DNA from: an uncultured Muribaculaceae bacterium
Lineage (GTDB): Bacteria; Bacteroidota; Bacteroidia; Bacteroidales; Muribaculaceae
Assembly: GCA_910586895.1 (NCBI GenBank)
Contig: CAJUIW010000014.1
Span: forward strand, 1 to 52,388
DNA length: 52,388 nt
Direction of reading: 5' to 3'
The translations under genes were made by a program, and so were the position numbers. A model generated the notes under the pieces. It was not told where the DNA came from and searched no databases. It saw only the letters and a list, made by a program, of their open reading frames with translations. Below, in pieces: positions 25,868 through 34,925 of the stretch. The number at the start of each line of letters is the position of its first letter. Positions within the stretch are counted from its first letter, which is position 1.

Positions 25868-26377
25868 ATGAAACGTCCCGAACTGCCACATAAAAAAGCC
25901 ATGGGCTATATTGGCCTGGCATTGGTATGCCTGCTTCTTGTCACCCGAATCGGCGGCCGTGAGTTTACTATGACATGCATCTGGATGGGGCTGGCCACAC
26001 TGTTTCTGCTCTATATCGCGGTGCAGTCGTTCCGTCAGCGCTGTTACGGATATGGCGTGGTGGCGCTCGTTGTGCCGGCCGTAGGATGGGTAGCCATTAT
26101 AGCGCTCAATCAGGCTGCTCAGGCGTATCTCTACAATGCTCCGCCCGATGCGTCGGCAGCACCGGCCACCGCTTCCGGAATATCCAATGTGGCTCAGACA
26201 TTGTTCTGGATTGTAATCGGGGTGAAGGTACTGTTTGATATCTTCGCCATCACGGTATTGCTTCTGCGCAATCGCTATCCCGAGCTTGGCGCACAGGTGC
26301 GCAAGATAGTCTGGCCGGTAATTATTGCCTCCGATTTCCTCGCTTTAGGCCTGGCCCTTGTCTGGATATATGCTTAG
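25868..26377 (+). CDS. Four-helix integral membrane protein, unknown
   Basis: A 169-residue protein with four predicted membrane segments (about 12-28, 34-54, 62-82, 109-133, with a further C-terminal helix around 147-168) and no signal peptide or catalytic motif. A CGGAGG/CCTCCG inverted repeat lies just before its ATG. Its 3' end overlaps the convergent transglutaminase-like gene by 4 bp. I do not recognise a family. Confidence 0.7.
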   Translation: MKRPELPHKKAMGYIGLALVCLLLVTRIGGREFTMTCIWMGLATLFLLYIAVQSFRQRCYGYGVVALVVPAVGWVAIIALNQAAQAYLYNAPPDASAAPATASGISNVAQTLFWIVIGVKVLFDIFAITVLLLRNRYPELGAQVRKIVWPVIIASDFLALGLALVWIYA

Positions 26378-27903
26378 AGGGTGAGGGGTATCAGGACGGC
26401 TTTGCTGCGGTCAACCGTAGGCATGCAGGTGCCTATGGGTGCATAGAAGATGGTCGGGTCGCATATTGTCCACCGCTTGCCGTCCGATTCGATGTAGCTG
26501 CCGCCGGGATCGGTGCTGAACTGAACAGCCGCGGCAAGGTGGCCGGGAAAGTATACCAACGCTACCGGACGTTTGAGCAGTTCATGAATCAGACGTACAA
26601 AAAGAATTGCATGATCCTCGCAGTCGCCTCCCGGATAGTAGAGCGTTTCGTCGGCAAAGAATGCGCGGTCATGTCCCCATGCTTCATTGTCATAAACGTA
26701 CGGTATCGACTCGCAGAAATCTATTATGATATTTGCGGCGTCCTTTTCGCTCTTACCACTGATGGCTTTTCTTAGTGCGGGGAGCAGCTGCGACGCCGTT
26801 GATTCTGACAGCGGAGTCTGGGCGTAATAGGCATATTTTGAGGTCGATTCATTTGGCCGGCCTGAGGCGGGATAGTCGTCAAACATGCGCATCAGGTTCA
26901 GATTGGAGTTGACCGTGGCCTTTATATCCGGATAGCCCACGCATGCGATGGTACGCATCGGCGATGCGTCCATGCTGAGCCGCGGCAGCTGTGACATGAC
27001 GAGGTTCATCGGCTTTGCCCCGGAGAAATCTTTGCCGGTGATGCGCAGCCGTGTCACGTCGGGGTCAAATGTGAAGTAATTCTTGCCATCCACATTGTAG
27101 TACGACATGCCATATATCACATCCGTGGTCCCCGGCATGGCTATAAGCCGCTCCGCACCTTGCATCACTATGCCCATCCTTACGGAATAGCCTGACTGGC
27201 TGAAAATAAATGCTTTCAGCAGGGCGGCTTCGTTGGACGGGGCCGGAGCAAGCCGCTCGACCAACAGTGATATGATGCGGAAGTACATCCAGTCCGACAT
27301 GCGGTAGCTGCTGCGGGCGTCCAGCAGAGCCTTTATCGTTGCGTCAAGACTGCCGGAGCCGGCAAGCGCGGTCCATGCCTTGGCCACGCCGCTCTCCGAG
27401 GCCGCCACCTCCGGCATGCTGAAGCGGGAGCTTACCGGTATTGTCACTTGGGTGCCGTAGATAGTCACAGGTATATCGGAGGTGGCTTCATCCTGGCGTG
27501 GTTGCACCGGAGCAATAGGCTGGGGCTGCGGTTCAGGATCACGATTACGGTCAGGGATGATTATCTCCGGTGCAGGCAGTTTGTCAGGCCTGGGGCTCTG
27601 CTGCTTTTTCGGTTGCCTGACCGGCGGAAGAGTCCGGTCCTTTGGCTTTTGCTTAGGTGCGTTGAGGTTGACCGGGGTCCAGGGAGCTGACAGAAACGAG
27701 GCATAGTCATCGTTGGCCTTCGACCGGAAATCGGAATAATCCTTTTTTGCATCGTTGAGGAAGCTGTCATATTCCGATTTTGACTTCTTCAGGAAGTCGT
27801 CATATTTGCTGCCGGGCGTTTCGGGTGCGGCCGAAACAGGCGCGGCGGTGCCTGACGTCAAGGTCAGAATCGCCGCCGCTGCTATGTAGAGTGTACGTTT
27901 CAT
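26374..27903 (-). CDS. Secreted transglutaminase-like protein with 11-residue repeats
   Basis: A 509-residue exported protein (signal peptide ending about residue 26). Residues 34-70 form four copies of an 11-residue repeat beginning with Tyr at 34, 45, 56 and 67 (YDDFLKKSKSE, YDSFLNDAKKD, YSDFRSKANDD, YASFL). A Pro/Gln-rich linker (about 80-140) follows. The C-terminal part is a transglutaminase/cysteine-protease fold: GGDCEDHA (Cys428), PGHLAAAV (His455) and CDPT (Asp482) give a complete triad. It is the last gene of the four-gene envelope operon and abuts the PEGA gene (shared base at 27903). It could be a protease, amidase or cross-linker; the substrate is unknown. Confidence 0.78.
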   Translation of the reverse strand: MKRTLYIAAAAILTLTSGTAAPVSAAPETPGSKYDDFLKKSKSEYDSFLNDAKKDYSDFRSKANDDYASFLSAPWTPVNLNAPKQKPKDRTLPPVRQPKKQQSPRPDKLPAPEIIIPDRNRDPEPQPQPIAPVQPRQDEATSDIPVTIYGTQVTIPVSSRFSMPEVAASESGVAKAWTALAGSGSLDATIKALLDARSSYRMSDWMYFRIISLLVERLAPAPSNEAALLKAFIFSQSGYSVRMGIVMQGAERLIAMPGTTDVIYGMSYYNVDGKNYFTFDPDVTRLRITGKDFSGAKPMNLVMSQLPRLSMDASPMRTIACVGYPDIKATVNSNLNLMRMFDDYPASGRPNESTSKYAYYAQTPLSESTASQLLPALRKAISGKSEKDAANIIIDFCESIPYVYDNEAWGHDRAFFADETLYYPGGDCEDHAILFVRLIHELLKRPVALVYFPGHLAAAVQFSTDPGGSYIESDGKRWTICDPTIFYAPIGTCMPTVDRSKAVLIPLTL

Positions 27904-29675
27904 CAGAACAGTAATCCTATGCCGGCGGCCAGTTTATTCATCTTGGCGTCAATGCGCGATTCGCTGATGCCGTTGATGGCCGGAGCCAGCTCGTTCTTTG
28001 TCATGCCTATCGAGTAGGTGAGGTCGATAAGCAGACGGCGGTAGCGGAATCCGGCGCCAATCTCAATGGCGCAGTTGAATGCCTTGGGCATGCCGTTTTC
28101 GCCGAATTTGACATTCTCCCAACCGTCATCCTCCGACTGCGCCTTGAGAGCCACGCCGTAGGTCAGGCCTACACCGGCGGATAGGAAGAACGATGTCTCA
28201 CGGGCTGCGGGCAGACGGAACTGCAGGTGGATAGGCATGTAAAGCTCCATATCCTCAAGGCTGTTGTTCTCCAGATGTGTGGTGGAGCTGTCGTCGACCT
28301 TGGCATAGTCAACGTTTGTCTTGTAGTATTCGAAGTAGAGTCCGGTGCCGAGTCCGAATCCGCTGCCGAAATAGGGCTGGATAGGAATACCTACCTGCAC
28401 GCCGCTCATGGAACCTTCAATACCGCCGAGGTTCATCTTGTAATGCTTCGAGCCGTTGCTGTAGGAGAACCATTTCTGTACGTAGCGTACCGACAGGCCG
28501 GTGCTTCGGTGGCTGTACTCGATGCGGAACGGATTGTGGCTCTGACGCTTTGTGGGCAGCACGAATGTCTGGTTTGAGTTGGTGTTGTCATTCACGTCAA
28601 GATCAAACTCCTTTGTTGAGGTCAGTCCGCGGCCATCGGGGATGTTGTATTTGGCTGTGAGGTGATATTTACCGTAGGGGAGTGTGGCTGACTCGCGGGG
28701 CACGGTGATGTAGTCGTTGAAATTGGAGCCGACGGCCGAGCTGCCGTCCGATGCCGTGATCTGAAGCTGCACGCCTGAAGCCTGGGCGTTGGCATACATC
28801 GGGGTGAAGTTGATGGTTTTGGTACGGAAAATCTCAATGTTGATATCCGTTGTGGTCTCATCCACAATCACAGCTTTAGTGTTTTCGCGTCCATCTTCGT
28901 CGGCTATGCGTATCTGATATGTGTCATAAGCCAGTGTGGTGGTGAGCGGTGTCTTGCCGTAGCGGGTGCCGTTGATATATATGTCGGCACCATTTATCTG
29001 CGAACGTATCTTCACGTCGCGTTTTGGGCGTAGGTCGCGTTCTATCAGTGTGGTAGCCGGGTCAATCATCACGGTGAAATTCTCCTGGACGTTGCCGTTG
29101 ATAAGTCCGATGTTGTGCTGCCCCATGGTCAGCTCCTGCTGTTTTGGAGTGTTGCCGGCAAATTCGCCGTCAATATACAACTTGGCGCCTTCGGGGCGGG
29201 TCACGAAGTTGACATTGATGAGCGCACGGTTGTTGATGGTTATTTCATACGACTTCCTGGCTTCGAGGGTGGCTCCGGAAAAGATGCATGTGCCGAGCGA
29301 GCCGGCATGAGAGAATGTGAGGTCAAGATTGCGGCCCGGATCGGTGAAAAACCAACGCTCAGGTTTGCCGTCTACCATCACGGTCTTTGTCTCAACCACG
29401 GCTTTGCCGCCCGACAGGGCCATGCGGATTTTGTCGACATCGGCATCGGGCAGGTTGGTGAACTTGACACGTAGCAGTGCCGCCGGACCGTTGCCGTCTG
29501 TATCGCCGGGCCAGTCCTTGGTGAGCATATCGGTCATATTCTGGCTTCCGAGGGTTTCTCCGGCGGCTATGGCATCAATTCCTATCTGCCGGAAGGTTCC
29601 TTTCATGACTTCAATCTGGGCGTTTGCGCCTATCGCGGCAAGCGCTATTATCAATGTAAGGATAAGTTTTTTCAT
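27903..29675 (-). CDS. PEGA-domain protein with C-terminal beta-barrel
   Basis: A 590-residue exported protein (signal peptide ending ANAQ at about 20). Two PEGA-like repeats lie at about 155-193 (NFVTRPEGAKLYIDGE) and 221-260 (INGADIYINGTRYGKTPL), and a third weaker beta domain follows. The last 200 residues (from about 385) look like an outer-membrane beta-barrel with alternating strands and a final GIGLLF. PEGA domains are often found in surface or outer-membrane lattice proteins. It is translationally coupled to the next gene and 12 bp from the previous one. Confidence 0.8.
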   Translation of the reverse strand: MKKLILTLIIALAAIGANAQIEVMKGTFRQIGIDAIAAGETLGSQNMTDMLTKDWPGDTDGNGPAALLRVKFTNLPDADVDKIRMALSGGKAVVETKTVMVDGKPERWFFTDPGRNLDLTFSHAGSLGTCIFSGATLEARKSYEITINNRALINVNFVTRPEGAKLYIDGEFAGNTPKQQELTMGQHNIGLINGNVQENFTVMIDPATTLIERDLRPKRDVKIRSQINGADIYINGTRYGKTPLTTTLAYDTYQIRIADEDGRENTKAVIVDETTTDINIEIFRTKTINFTPMYANAQASGVQLQITASDGSSAVGSNFNDYITVPRESATLPYGKYHLTAKYNIPDGRGLTSTKEFDLDVNDNTNSNQTFVLPTKRQSHNPFRIEYSHRSTGLSVRYVQKWFSYSNGSKHYKMNLGGIEGSMSGVQVGIPIQPYFGSGFGLGTGLYFEYYKTNVDYAKVDDSSTTHLENNSLEDMELYMPIHLQFRLPAARETSFFLSAGVGLTYGVALKAQSEDDGWENVKFGENGMPKAFNCAIEIGAGFRYRRLLIDLTYSIGMTKNELAPAINGISESRIDAKMNKLAAGIGLLF

Positions 29676-29687
29676 GTCGTGTGTGGA

Positions 29688-31625
29688 TTATTGCTGTGTG
29701 TAACGTGATTTCATTTCGTCAAGGTCGAGTTTCTCAGGTGTCCATGTGCGGACCACAATCTGAGGCTGCTCGATATCCATGTCAATCATAAGTGTGAGGA
29801 AACCGACATCGCTGTATATGTCAGACGAGTAGTTTTGCTTCAGCCCTATCCAGTAGACGTCATTGTACACGCCTGATGCTTTGGATATGTCGGTGTCCTC
29901 GAATGATAGCTGTATGAACTTCTTGTTGTTGAAGTCAGTACGGAGGAAGTTGAGATATTCCTCCTTGTTGCGCCTCTTATAGCGTATGTTGGGCTGACCG
30001 GTGGCGGTAATCATCCCACCGCTATCGGAAAGCCTTGCCGCCTTCTTGCCGGAGGTGCGGTCAACCGAGCCGGAGATTATTATGGCACCTTTGGCAAAAA
30101 TCTTTTCTATGTAGTCAAGACGCTTGAGCGCGAATGCCGTCTGATAGTCCTCCATGAATGTCTGCATGGCGTAGCGGGCTTCCATGCCCCAGCGCGATTT
30201 GCGGAATATGTCGTCCTCGGCACGCTCCGTCAGGGCATAGGCCACTGACGATATCCGGCGGCTGCCATCGAAGCGGAGCACAATTCCCTCGCGGCATGTG
30301 TGCATCTTGCGTCCGCGACCCTTGTATTTTATTATTACAGGGATGCGCTTGCCTATGGCCAGACCTGTTTTGCCTACCGTTTCTATGGTGTACTCACGCT
30401 CGGTGGATGCAAGCTTGATATCGCCGCTGCGCATCATGTGGTCAAACAGGTCATACCCCTCATCGGTGAAGAGCGGTTTCACTGATGCGTAATCGCCTGA
30501 TGCTATTGCATCGGCTACCCGGTTCATCAACTCCACGTAGGTGTCAGGATTGAACATCGTGGACACTTCGATGCGTTCACGTCGGGGTGCTATTGACATG
30601 GGAGCCTCTTCCAGTAGCTGCCGTGTTTCCTCGATACGTGCGGTGGTGACTTCCGGCTCTCCGATGCGGAATTCGGCCGGTGCGGCACCCTTGACAGGTA
30701 CGGAAAGGGTTGACTCCTTTATCACCATAGGGCGGTTCACGGCAAAGTAGGATGCCAGTTCATCATCAAACAGCTTTCCCTGCTCCACTCCGGCATAGTC
30801 AACTTTCAGTGTGATATTGCCACTCGGAAGCGATGGAAATTCCAGCGTGGCCTCACCGTTTTTGGCGTGTATGCCGTCAACTTTTTTCAACCCGGTGAGG
30901 TATGAGAAATCGAGCGATCCGACATTGCTCCCGCCGTAAGTGAGCCGAAGGTTAACAAGATAGGGGTTGGCATTGCCCGGCTGTTCGGTGATGCCGTCGA
31001 GGCTGACATTGATGTTGGCCATTATGGCGCGCAGCTTTATGTCGAGCCATGACTTCAACATGCGCTTGGCGCCGTCGAGCTCCATGCTGATATTGTCAGG
31101 GTGCACCGAAGCAAGCGCGTAAGCCCAGTAATAGTAGCGCAGGGCTCCGGCAATATCGGCCTTTGACTCAAGCTTGTGGGCATTCTCCACCCAGTCGGTT
31201 ATCTTTTTCCGCTGCTGGTCTATGGCTTCCTGGAGGTCGGCGCGGGCTATGTAGCGCATCACGCGGTAGCCTGTTTCGTCAGAATAGCTCAGGATGATCT
31301 GCTCGGTGTTGTTGAGCGAGGAGAATGATGATATGCGTGAGGCCATCTCCACATGGCTGTCGTCATTTACGGTGGTAACCTTCACATCGCTTGCTACAAC
31401 CGCACGTATCGATTGAGCCAGCACCTGAAGCGCCGATTGGTCGGCCTCCTCGATGGTGAGGCCGTTGCCCTCGCCGAAGTAGTAGCGCGAGCGGTTGCTA
31501 CGTATCTTCTCAGCCTGCTGTTCGGCCTCCGTCGATTCGGCATGAAGCGGAACGCTCCATAAGCTTGTCATCAGGGCCATGAATATGGCGGCAAGCATAT
31601 GCAGCGGGAGTTTTCGTAACTGCAT
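29688..31625 (-). CDS. LPP20-like secreted protein, multi-domain, unknown
   Basis: A 645-residue protein with an N-terminal signal sequence and no lipobox. Residues about 48-115 match the LPP20-like domain (YYFGEGNGLTIEEADQSALQVL). A helical region follows, then an Ig-like beta region (about 225-280). The C-terminal half has an SnoaL/NTF2-like cone (about 345-450) and a further repeat of that fold (about 480-640), with no catalytic residues recognised. It is the second gene of the envelope operon, 14 bp after the first. Probably periplasmic or outer-membrane associated; the function is unknown. Confidence 0.7.
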   Translation of the reverse strand: MQLRKLPLHMLAAIFMALMTSLWSVPLHAESTEAEQQAEKIRSNRSRYYFGEGNGLTIEEADQSALQVLAQSIRAVVASDVKVTTVNDDSHVEMASRISSFSSLNNTEQIILSYSDETGYRVMRYIARADLQEAIDQQRKKITDWVENAHKLESKADIAGALRYYYWAYALASVHPDNISMELDGAKRMLKSWLDIKLRAIMANINVSLDGITEQPGNANPYLVNLRLTYGGSNVGSLDFSYLTGLKKVDGIHAKNGEATLEFPSLPSGNITLKVDYAGVEQGKLFDDELASYFAVNRPMVIKESTLSVPVKGAAPAEFRIGEPEVTTARIEETRQLLEEAPMSIAPRRERIEVSTMFNPDTYVELMNRVADAIASGDYASVKPLFTDEGYDLFDHMMRSGDIKLASTEREYTIETVGKTGLAIGKRIPVIIKYKGRGRKMHTCREGIVLRFDGSRRISSVAYALTERAEDDIFRKSRWGMEARYAMQTFMEDYQTAFALKRLDYIEKIFAKGAIIISGSVDRTSGKKAARLSDSGGMITATGQPNIRYKRRNKEEYLNFLRTDFNNKKFIQLSFEDTDISKASGVYNDVYWIGLKQNYSSDIYSDVGFLTLMIDMDIEQPQIVVRTWTPEKLDLDEMKSRYTQQ

Positions 31626-31639
31626 ATCCGCGAGCCTTA

Positions 31640-32281
31640 TTATTCGTTTACAAACTCAGAAATCTGTTTTGCTACTTCGTGAGTCAGACGGTTGCGTTCG
31701 AGCTCGGCTTTCAGGGCACGCTGCTGAGCCTGGTTGGCGCCTTCGTAGTCAACTACATAGAGCACCATGGTTTCAAACGATCCGTCCTTTGCCTTGCGGT
31801 AGAGCTCGAGGGTGGGACGGAGTTCGCCTTTTATCTCCTGAGCCACGCGGGCCTCGTAGGCATCGATGAATGTGTCGCGCTCTTCATCGGTCATAAGGTT
31901 GCCCTCGCCTACAATCTTTTCCTTGAGAGCCATTCCGCAGTTGCGTGAATATTTCAGTGCGGCGTCCATCATGGCTGTGGCAGTGGAGCGGCTGAGTATG
32001 GCTGCCTTCTGGCCGTTGCCAATCACTTCGTAGCCGTCGCCTCCGAAGTCGGATGTACGGAGCATATGGTTCATTACCTTCATTTCTACATCGCCTGTGC
32101 CGTTGAGCACCCATCCCTCTTTCTTGAAACGTTTGGCTGTTGACTTGGCCTGTTTCTCAGCGTTCTTTTCGAAGCGCTTCATCTCTTTTTCTGTGTAGGT
32201 GGTTTTGTTGGATGCGGCATCTGTGTATACCGGTGCAGCCGCAATCATGGCGGCAATAGCTATGCAAGCAATCTTTTTCAT
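31640..32281 (-). CDS. Secreted helical protein, unknown (first gene of envelope operon)
   Basis: A 213-residue protein with a signal peptide (ending about residue 22, TDAAS). The mature part is helical and charged, starting with a Lys/Glu-rich segment (TYTEKEMKRFEKNAEKQAK). The layout resembles the neighbouring LPP20-like protein: a small beta section (GDVEMKVMN), an ATAMMDAALKYSRN helix and a long C-terminal helix. No family name is claimed. It has a -7 box at 32314-32321 and begins the minus-strand operon that continues to 26374. Confidence 0.7.
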   Translation of the reverse strand: MKKIACIAIAAMIAAAPVYTDAASNKTTYTEKEMKRFEKNAEKQAKSTAKRFKKEGWVLNGTGDVEMKVMNHMLRTSDFGGDGYEVIGNGQKAAILSRSTATAMMDAALKYSRNCGMALKEKIVGEGNLMTDEERDTFIDAYEARVAQEIKGELRPTLELYRKAKDGSFETMVLYVVDYEGANQAQQRALKAELERNRLTHEVAKQISEFVNE

Positions 32282-32313
32282 TGTATTGAAAATTAAGTGA
32301 TAATCTAATATGG

Positions 32314-32321
32314 CAAAGATA
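32314..32321 (-). promoter_or_regulatory. -7 box (TATCTTTG) of the envelope operon
   Basis: A TAnnTTTG match on the minus strand, 32 nt before the ATG at 32281. No clear -33 element was found. Confidence 0.5.
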
Positions 32322-32370
32322 GTTTATTCCGGGTTAAAAAGTGTGTATTTTAGCAAAAAAGTGTCGTTGA

Positions 32371-32402
32371 TTGTCACAGAATCCCAATAAGTTGTATCTT
32401 TA
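32371..32402 (+). promoter_or_regulatory. Promoter of the TlpA-like gene (TTG-N21-TATCTTTA)
   Basis: TTG (32371-32373), 21 nt, then TATCTTTA (32395-32402), one base from TAnnTTTG. It is divergent from the envelope operon promoter about 50 bp away. Confidence 0.5.
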
Positions 32403-32434
32403 TATATAATTTTATCAAAACAGGAATCATCGTT

Positions 32435-33499
32435 ATGCGGAATATAGCTTTTGTATCGGCCATGTTGGCATCGGCGCTTATGTGTGGCGCTGTCGATTAT
32501 ATAGTGGAGGGGCAGGTAGAGGGCCTCGACGGGAAGAAAATGTATATGTATGACTATGACCGGCAGGTGAACATCGATTCCGCTGATGTTAAGGGAGGAA
32601 AGTTCCGCTTTGCCGGCTCGTATGATCGCAATGCATTTGTGCGCGTGGAGAACGGGCGCGCTTACTCAAACTGTGTGCTTGACTCACTCGTCACCGTTGA
32701 CTTTGACAGTCATATGGCTTCTGACGGAGCTGGATTGACCCGTAAGTTCCTTGACCTCTACAATCAAGACAGGGCTTTTGATGCCGAACTGAATAAGTTT
32801 GGGGAAGAACTTGACTCACATGGTTTCACCGGTGAGGAGCGTGGCGAAATATACAAACGTCTTTTTGATAAGCAGCGCCCTGTACGCATCAAGTTTTATG
32901 CCGATATATTGAAAAATAATTCCGATGGGATAGGCGAGTACTTTGTTATGTCGCTGGGTAATTTCTGGGGATTGGAACCCGCTGAATGGGATTCGATATA
33001 TGCTCTTATGCCTGAGCCTTTACAGCAGACACGTATGGCGCAGACTTTCAATAAGAAGTTTGAGCGTAGGAAGCAGACTCTTCCCGGAGCCATGTTTGTT
33101 GACCTGGAGGGGAAAACAGTTGACGGCAAGGAATCCCATCTGTCCGACTATGTAGGTAAAGGAAAGTATATACTTGTGGATTTCTGGGCATCGTGGTGCG
33201 GACCATGTCGTGCGGAGGCTAAAAATGTACTTATCCCGCTATATGAGAAGTACGGCAATAATCCGAAATTCGATATTGTGGGCGTCGGTGTATGGGAAAA
33301 GGGTGAAGCTACAAAGAAGGCTATTGCAGATAGCGGCTATAAGTGGTCCCAGATTATTGATGCCGGCCGTACACCGATGGAACTGTATGGCTTCGATGGC
33401 ATACCGATGATAATTCTGTTTGGTCCTGATGGCCGGATAGTAGAGCGCGATCTGCGTGGCGACCGCCTTGTTAAGGCTGTGGAGGATGCAATCCTATAA
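32435..33499 (+). CDS. TlpA-family thiol-disulfide oxidoreductase with DUF4369-like N-terminus
   Basis: A 354-residue exported protein. The N-terminal signal (to about residue 19) is followed by a DUF4369-like beta domain (about 22-110), then a helical linker and a C-terminal thioredoxin-like domain of the AhpC/TSA-TlpA type. The active-site motif CGPC is at residues 255-258 within FWASWCGPC, and the cis-Pro loop is GIPMIILF. It should reduce or shuffle disulfides in the periplasm; the partner is unknown. This architecture is frequent in Bacteroidales genomes. Confidence 0.9.
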   Translation: MRNIAFVSAMLASALMCGAVDYIVEGQVEGLDGKKMYMYDYDRQVNIDSADVKGGKFRFAGSYDRNAFVRVENGRAYSNCVLDSLVTVDFDSHMASDGAGLTRKFLDLYNQDRAFDAELNKFGEELDSHGFTGEERGEIYKRLFDKQRPVRIKFYADILKNNSDGIGEYFVMSLGNFWGLEPAEWDSIYALMPEPLQQTRMAQTFNKKFERRKQTLPGAMFVDLEGKTVDGKESHLSDYVGKGKYILVDFWASWCGPCRAEAKNVLIPLYEKYGNNPKFDIVGVGVWEKGEATKKAIADSGYKWSQIIDAGRTPMELYGFDGIPMIILFGPDGRIVERDLRGDRLVKAVEDAIL

Positions 33500-33533
33500 C
33501 AGCCATTAATCTTATAATGTCGAATATTTGTTG

Positions 33534-33541
33534 TATCTTTG
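33534..33541 (+). promoter_or_regulatory. -7 box (TATCTTTG) of the small antitoxin-like gene
   Basis: A TAnnTTTG match 26 nt before the ATG at 33568. The sequence TTTG at 33527-33530 is too close to act as -33. Confidence 0.5.
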
Positions 33542-33567
33542 TAATCAACGGATAAAAACTCTCAGAT

Positions 33568-33720
33568 ATGGCAAGACCTATAAAAGAAACACCCATTCTC
33601 TTTGGTTCGGATGCCAGGAGGTTTGAAGAACGTATGAAGAACCCTCCAAAGGTATCCTCTGAAAAGCGAGCTCAAATTCGCAAGTCATACGAGACTATCA
33701 TGAAGATGATGGTTGATTAG
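33568..33720 (+). CDS. Small antitoxin-like protein (50 aa)
   Basis: A 50-residue protein starting MARPIKETPILFGSDARRFEE, a sequence style I recognise in small Bacteroidales proteins encoded just upstream of GNAT-type acetyltransferases. It is intact, with a good -7 box 26 nt before the start. It is followed after 4 bp by a truncated GNAT-like start. The pair has the layout of a toxin-antitoxin module in which only the antitoxin-like half survives. The antitoxin role is inferred by analogy; no biochemical evidence can be read from the sequence. Confidence 0.6.
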   Translation: MARPIKETPILFGSDARRFEERMKNPPKVSSEKRAQIRKSYETIMKMMVD

Positions 33721-33724
33721 GCTA

Positions 33725-33811
33725 ATGACCAGAGAAGAATTTCAAAACCGATGTAGAGTGCGCCGCCTAAATATGGGTGATACTATAGGTTGCAATACCG
33801 TTTTACATTAA
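33725..33811 (+). pseudogene. Truncated start of a GNAT-like partner gene (28 aa)
   Basis: An ATG at 33725 opens a frame of only 28 codons before TAA at 33809-33811. The predicted start (MTREEFQNRCRVRRL) resembles the N-terminus of GNAT acetyltransferase-type genes that follow the small MARPIKETP gene in other Bacteroidales. The acetyltransferase body (acetyl-CoA loop, C-terminal helix) is missing, and no continuation is seen in the 150 bp before fmt. It looks like a decayed toxin-like partner. Confidence 0.5.
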
Positions 33812-33951
33812 AAACAATTATCAGTTTCTAAATAACGATGATGAAGACAAGCGTACACGGGTGATGTATTTTGATCTTGCATCGCTACTTTAGCTTGTGT
33901 GTCAATATCATTTCGTGATGGCAACTGACCGGTGGTAGCGCCTAAAATTAT

Positions 33952-33959
33952 TACTTTTG
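33952..33959 (+). promoter_or_regulatory. -7 box (TACTTTTG) of fmt
   Basis: A TAnnTTTG match ending 3 nt before the fmt ATG (33963). A clear -33 element is lacking. Confidence 0.5.
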
Positions 33960-33962
33960 TGC

Positions 33963-34925
33963 ATGGAAAAGAATGAACTGAGAATAGTGTTCCTCGGCAC
34001 ACCTGATTTTGCCGTGGAGAGTCTGCGCCGTATCGTTGACGGCGGATATAATGTGGTGGGTGTTGTAACGATGCCTGACAAACCCGCCGGACGCGGCAAG
34101 CATCTGCAGCAGTCGGCCGTGAAGCAGTTTGCCGTGAGCCGTGGGCTGAAGGTGATGCAGCCCGAGCGCCTGAAGGATGACGCGTTTGTTGAGGAGCTGC
34201 GGTCGCTGCAGGCGGATCTGTTTATCGTCATAGCGTTCCGTATGCTGCCGGAGGTGGTGTGGTCCATGCCGAGGCTCGGTACGTTCAACCTCCACGCTTC
34301 GCTCCTGCCCCGCTATCGTGGTGCGGCCCCTATAAATCGTGCGGTGATGAACGGCGATGCGGAGACGGGCGTCACCACCTTCTTCCTCAAACATGAAATT
34401 GACACAGGCGATATCATAGCTCAGGAGCGCATAGCGATCGGTCCGGACGAGGATGCCGGAAGCGTGCATGACCGCCTGATGGAGCTGGGAGCAACGCTGA
34501 CCATTGATACCATTGAGCATATACTTGCGGGCGACCTTAAGCCGATACCGCAGGATGAACTGCTGAAAGGGGAGGAGCCTACTCCCGCGCCCAAAATTTT
34601 CAAGGACACATGCCGGATAGACTGGAACAGCCCGGCGCGTGACATCCACAATCATGTCCGCGGACTGGCTCCATATCCCGCTGCATGGAGCACACTTATA
34701 GCCGGCGACACTCCGCAGGGTTCGCTGAAGGTTTTTGCCACCCGTGTGCTTGACGAAAAGTCAACGTCAGCCCCCGGTACTCTTACCGTGACTGACGGAC
34801 GTCTGATAGCCGACACCGCTACCGAGCGTATAGAGCTTCTCAGCGTGCAGGCTCCGGGCAAGAAGCGTATGCCGACGGCCGACTTCCTGCGCGGATGCCG
34901 TCTGGAGCAGATGCGCTTAGAATGA
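33963..34925 (+). CDS. fmt: Methionyl-tRNA formyltransferase
   Basis: A 320-residue Fmt. The N-terminal formyltransferase domain carries FLGTPDFA, TMPDKPAGRG and FNLHASLLPRYRGAAPI (Asn109, His111), followed by the DTGD motif at 147-150. The C-terminal OB-like tRNA-binding domain starts near residue 210. It formylates Met-tRNA for initiation and so feeds the IF-2 encoded at 22449. ATG 33963 matches the usual N-terminus; a TTG at 33957 is six bases upstream and inside the -7 box. The 3' end overlaps the convergent outer-membrane gene by 9 bp. Confidence 0.96.
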   Translation: MEKNELRIVFLGTPDFAVESLRRIVDGGYNVVGVVTMPDKPAGRGKHLQQSAVKQFAVSRGLKVMQPERLKDDAFVEELRSLQADLFIVIAFRMLPEVVWSMPRLGTFNLHASLLPRYRGAAPINRAVMNGDAETGVTTFFLKHEIDTGDIIAQERIAIGPDEDAGSVHDRLMELGATLTIDTIEHILAGDLKPIPQDELLKGEEPTPAPKIFKDTCRIDWNSPARDIHNHVRGLAPYPAAWSTLIAGDTPQGSLKVFATRVLDEKSTSAPGTLTVTDGRLIADTATERIELLSVQAPGKKRMPTADFLRGCRLEQMRLE

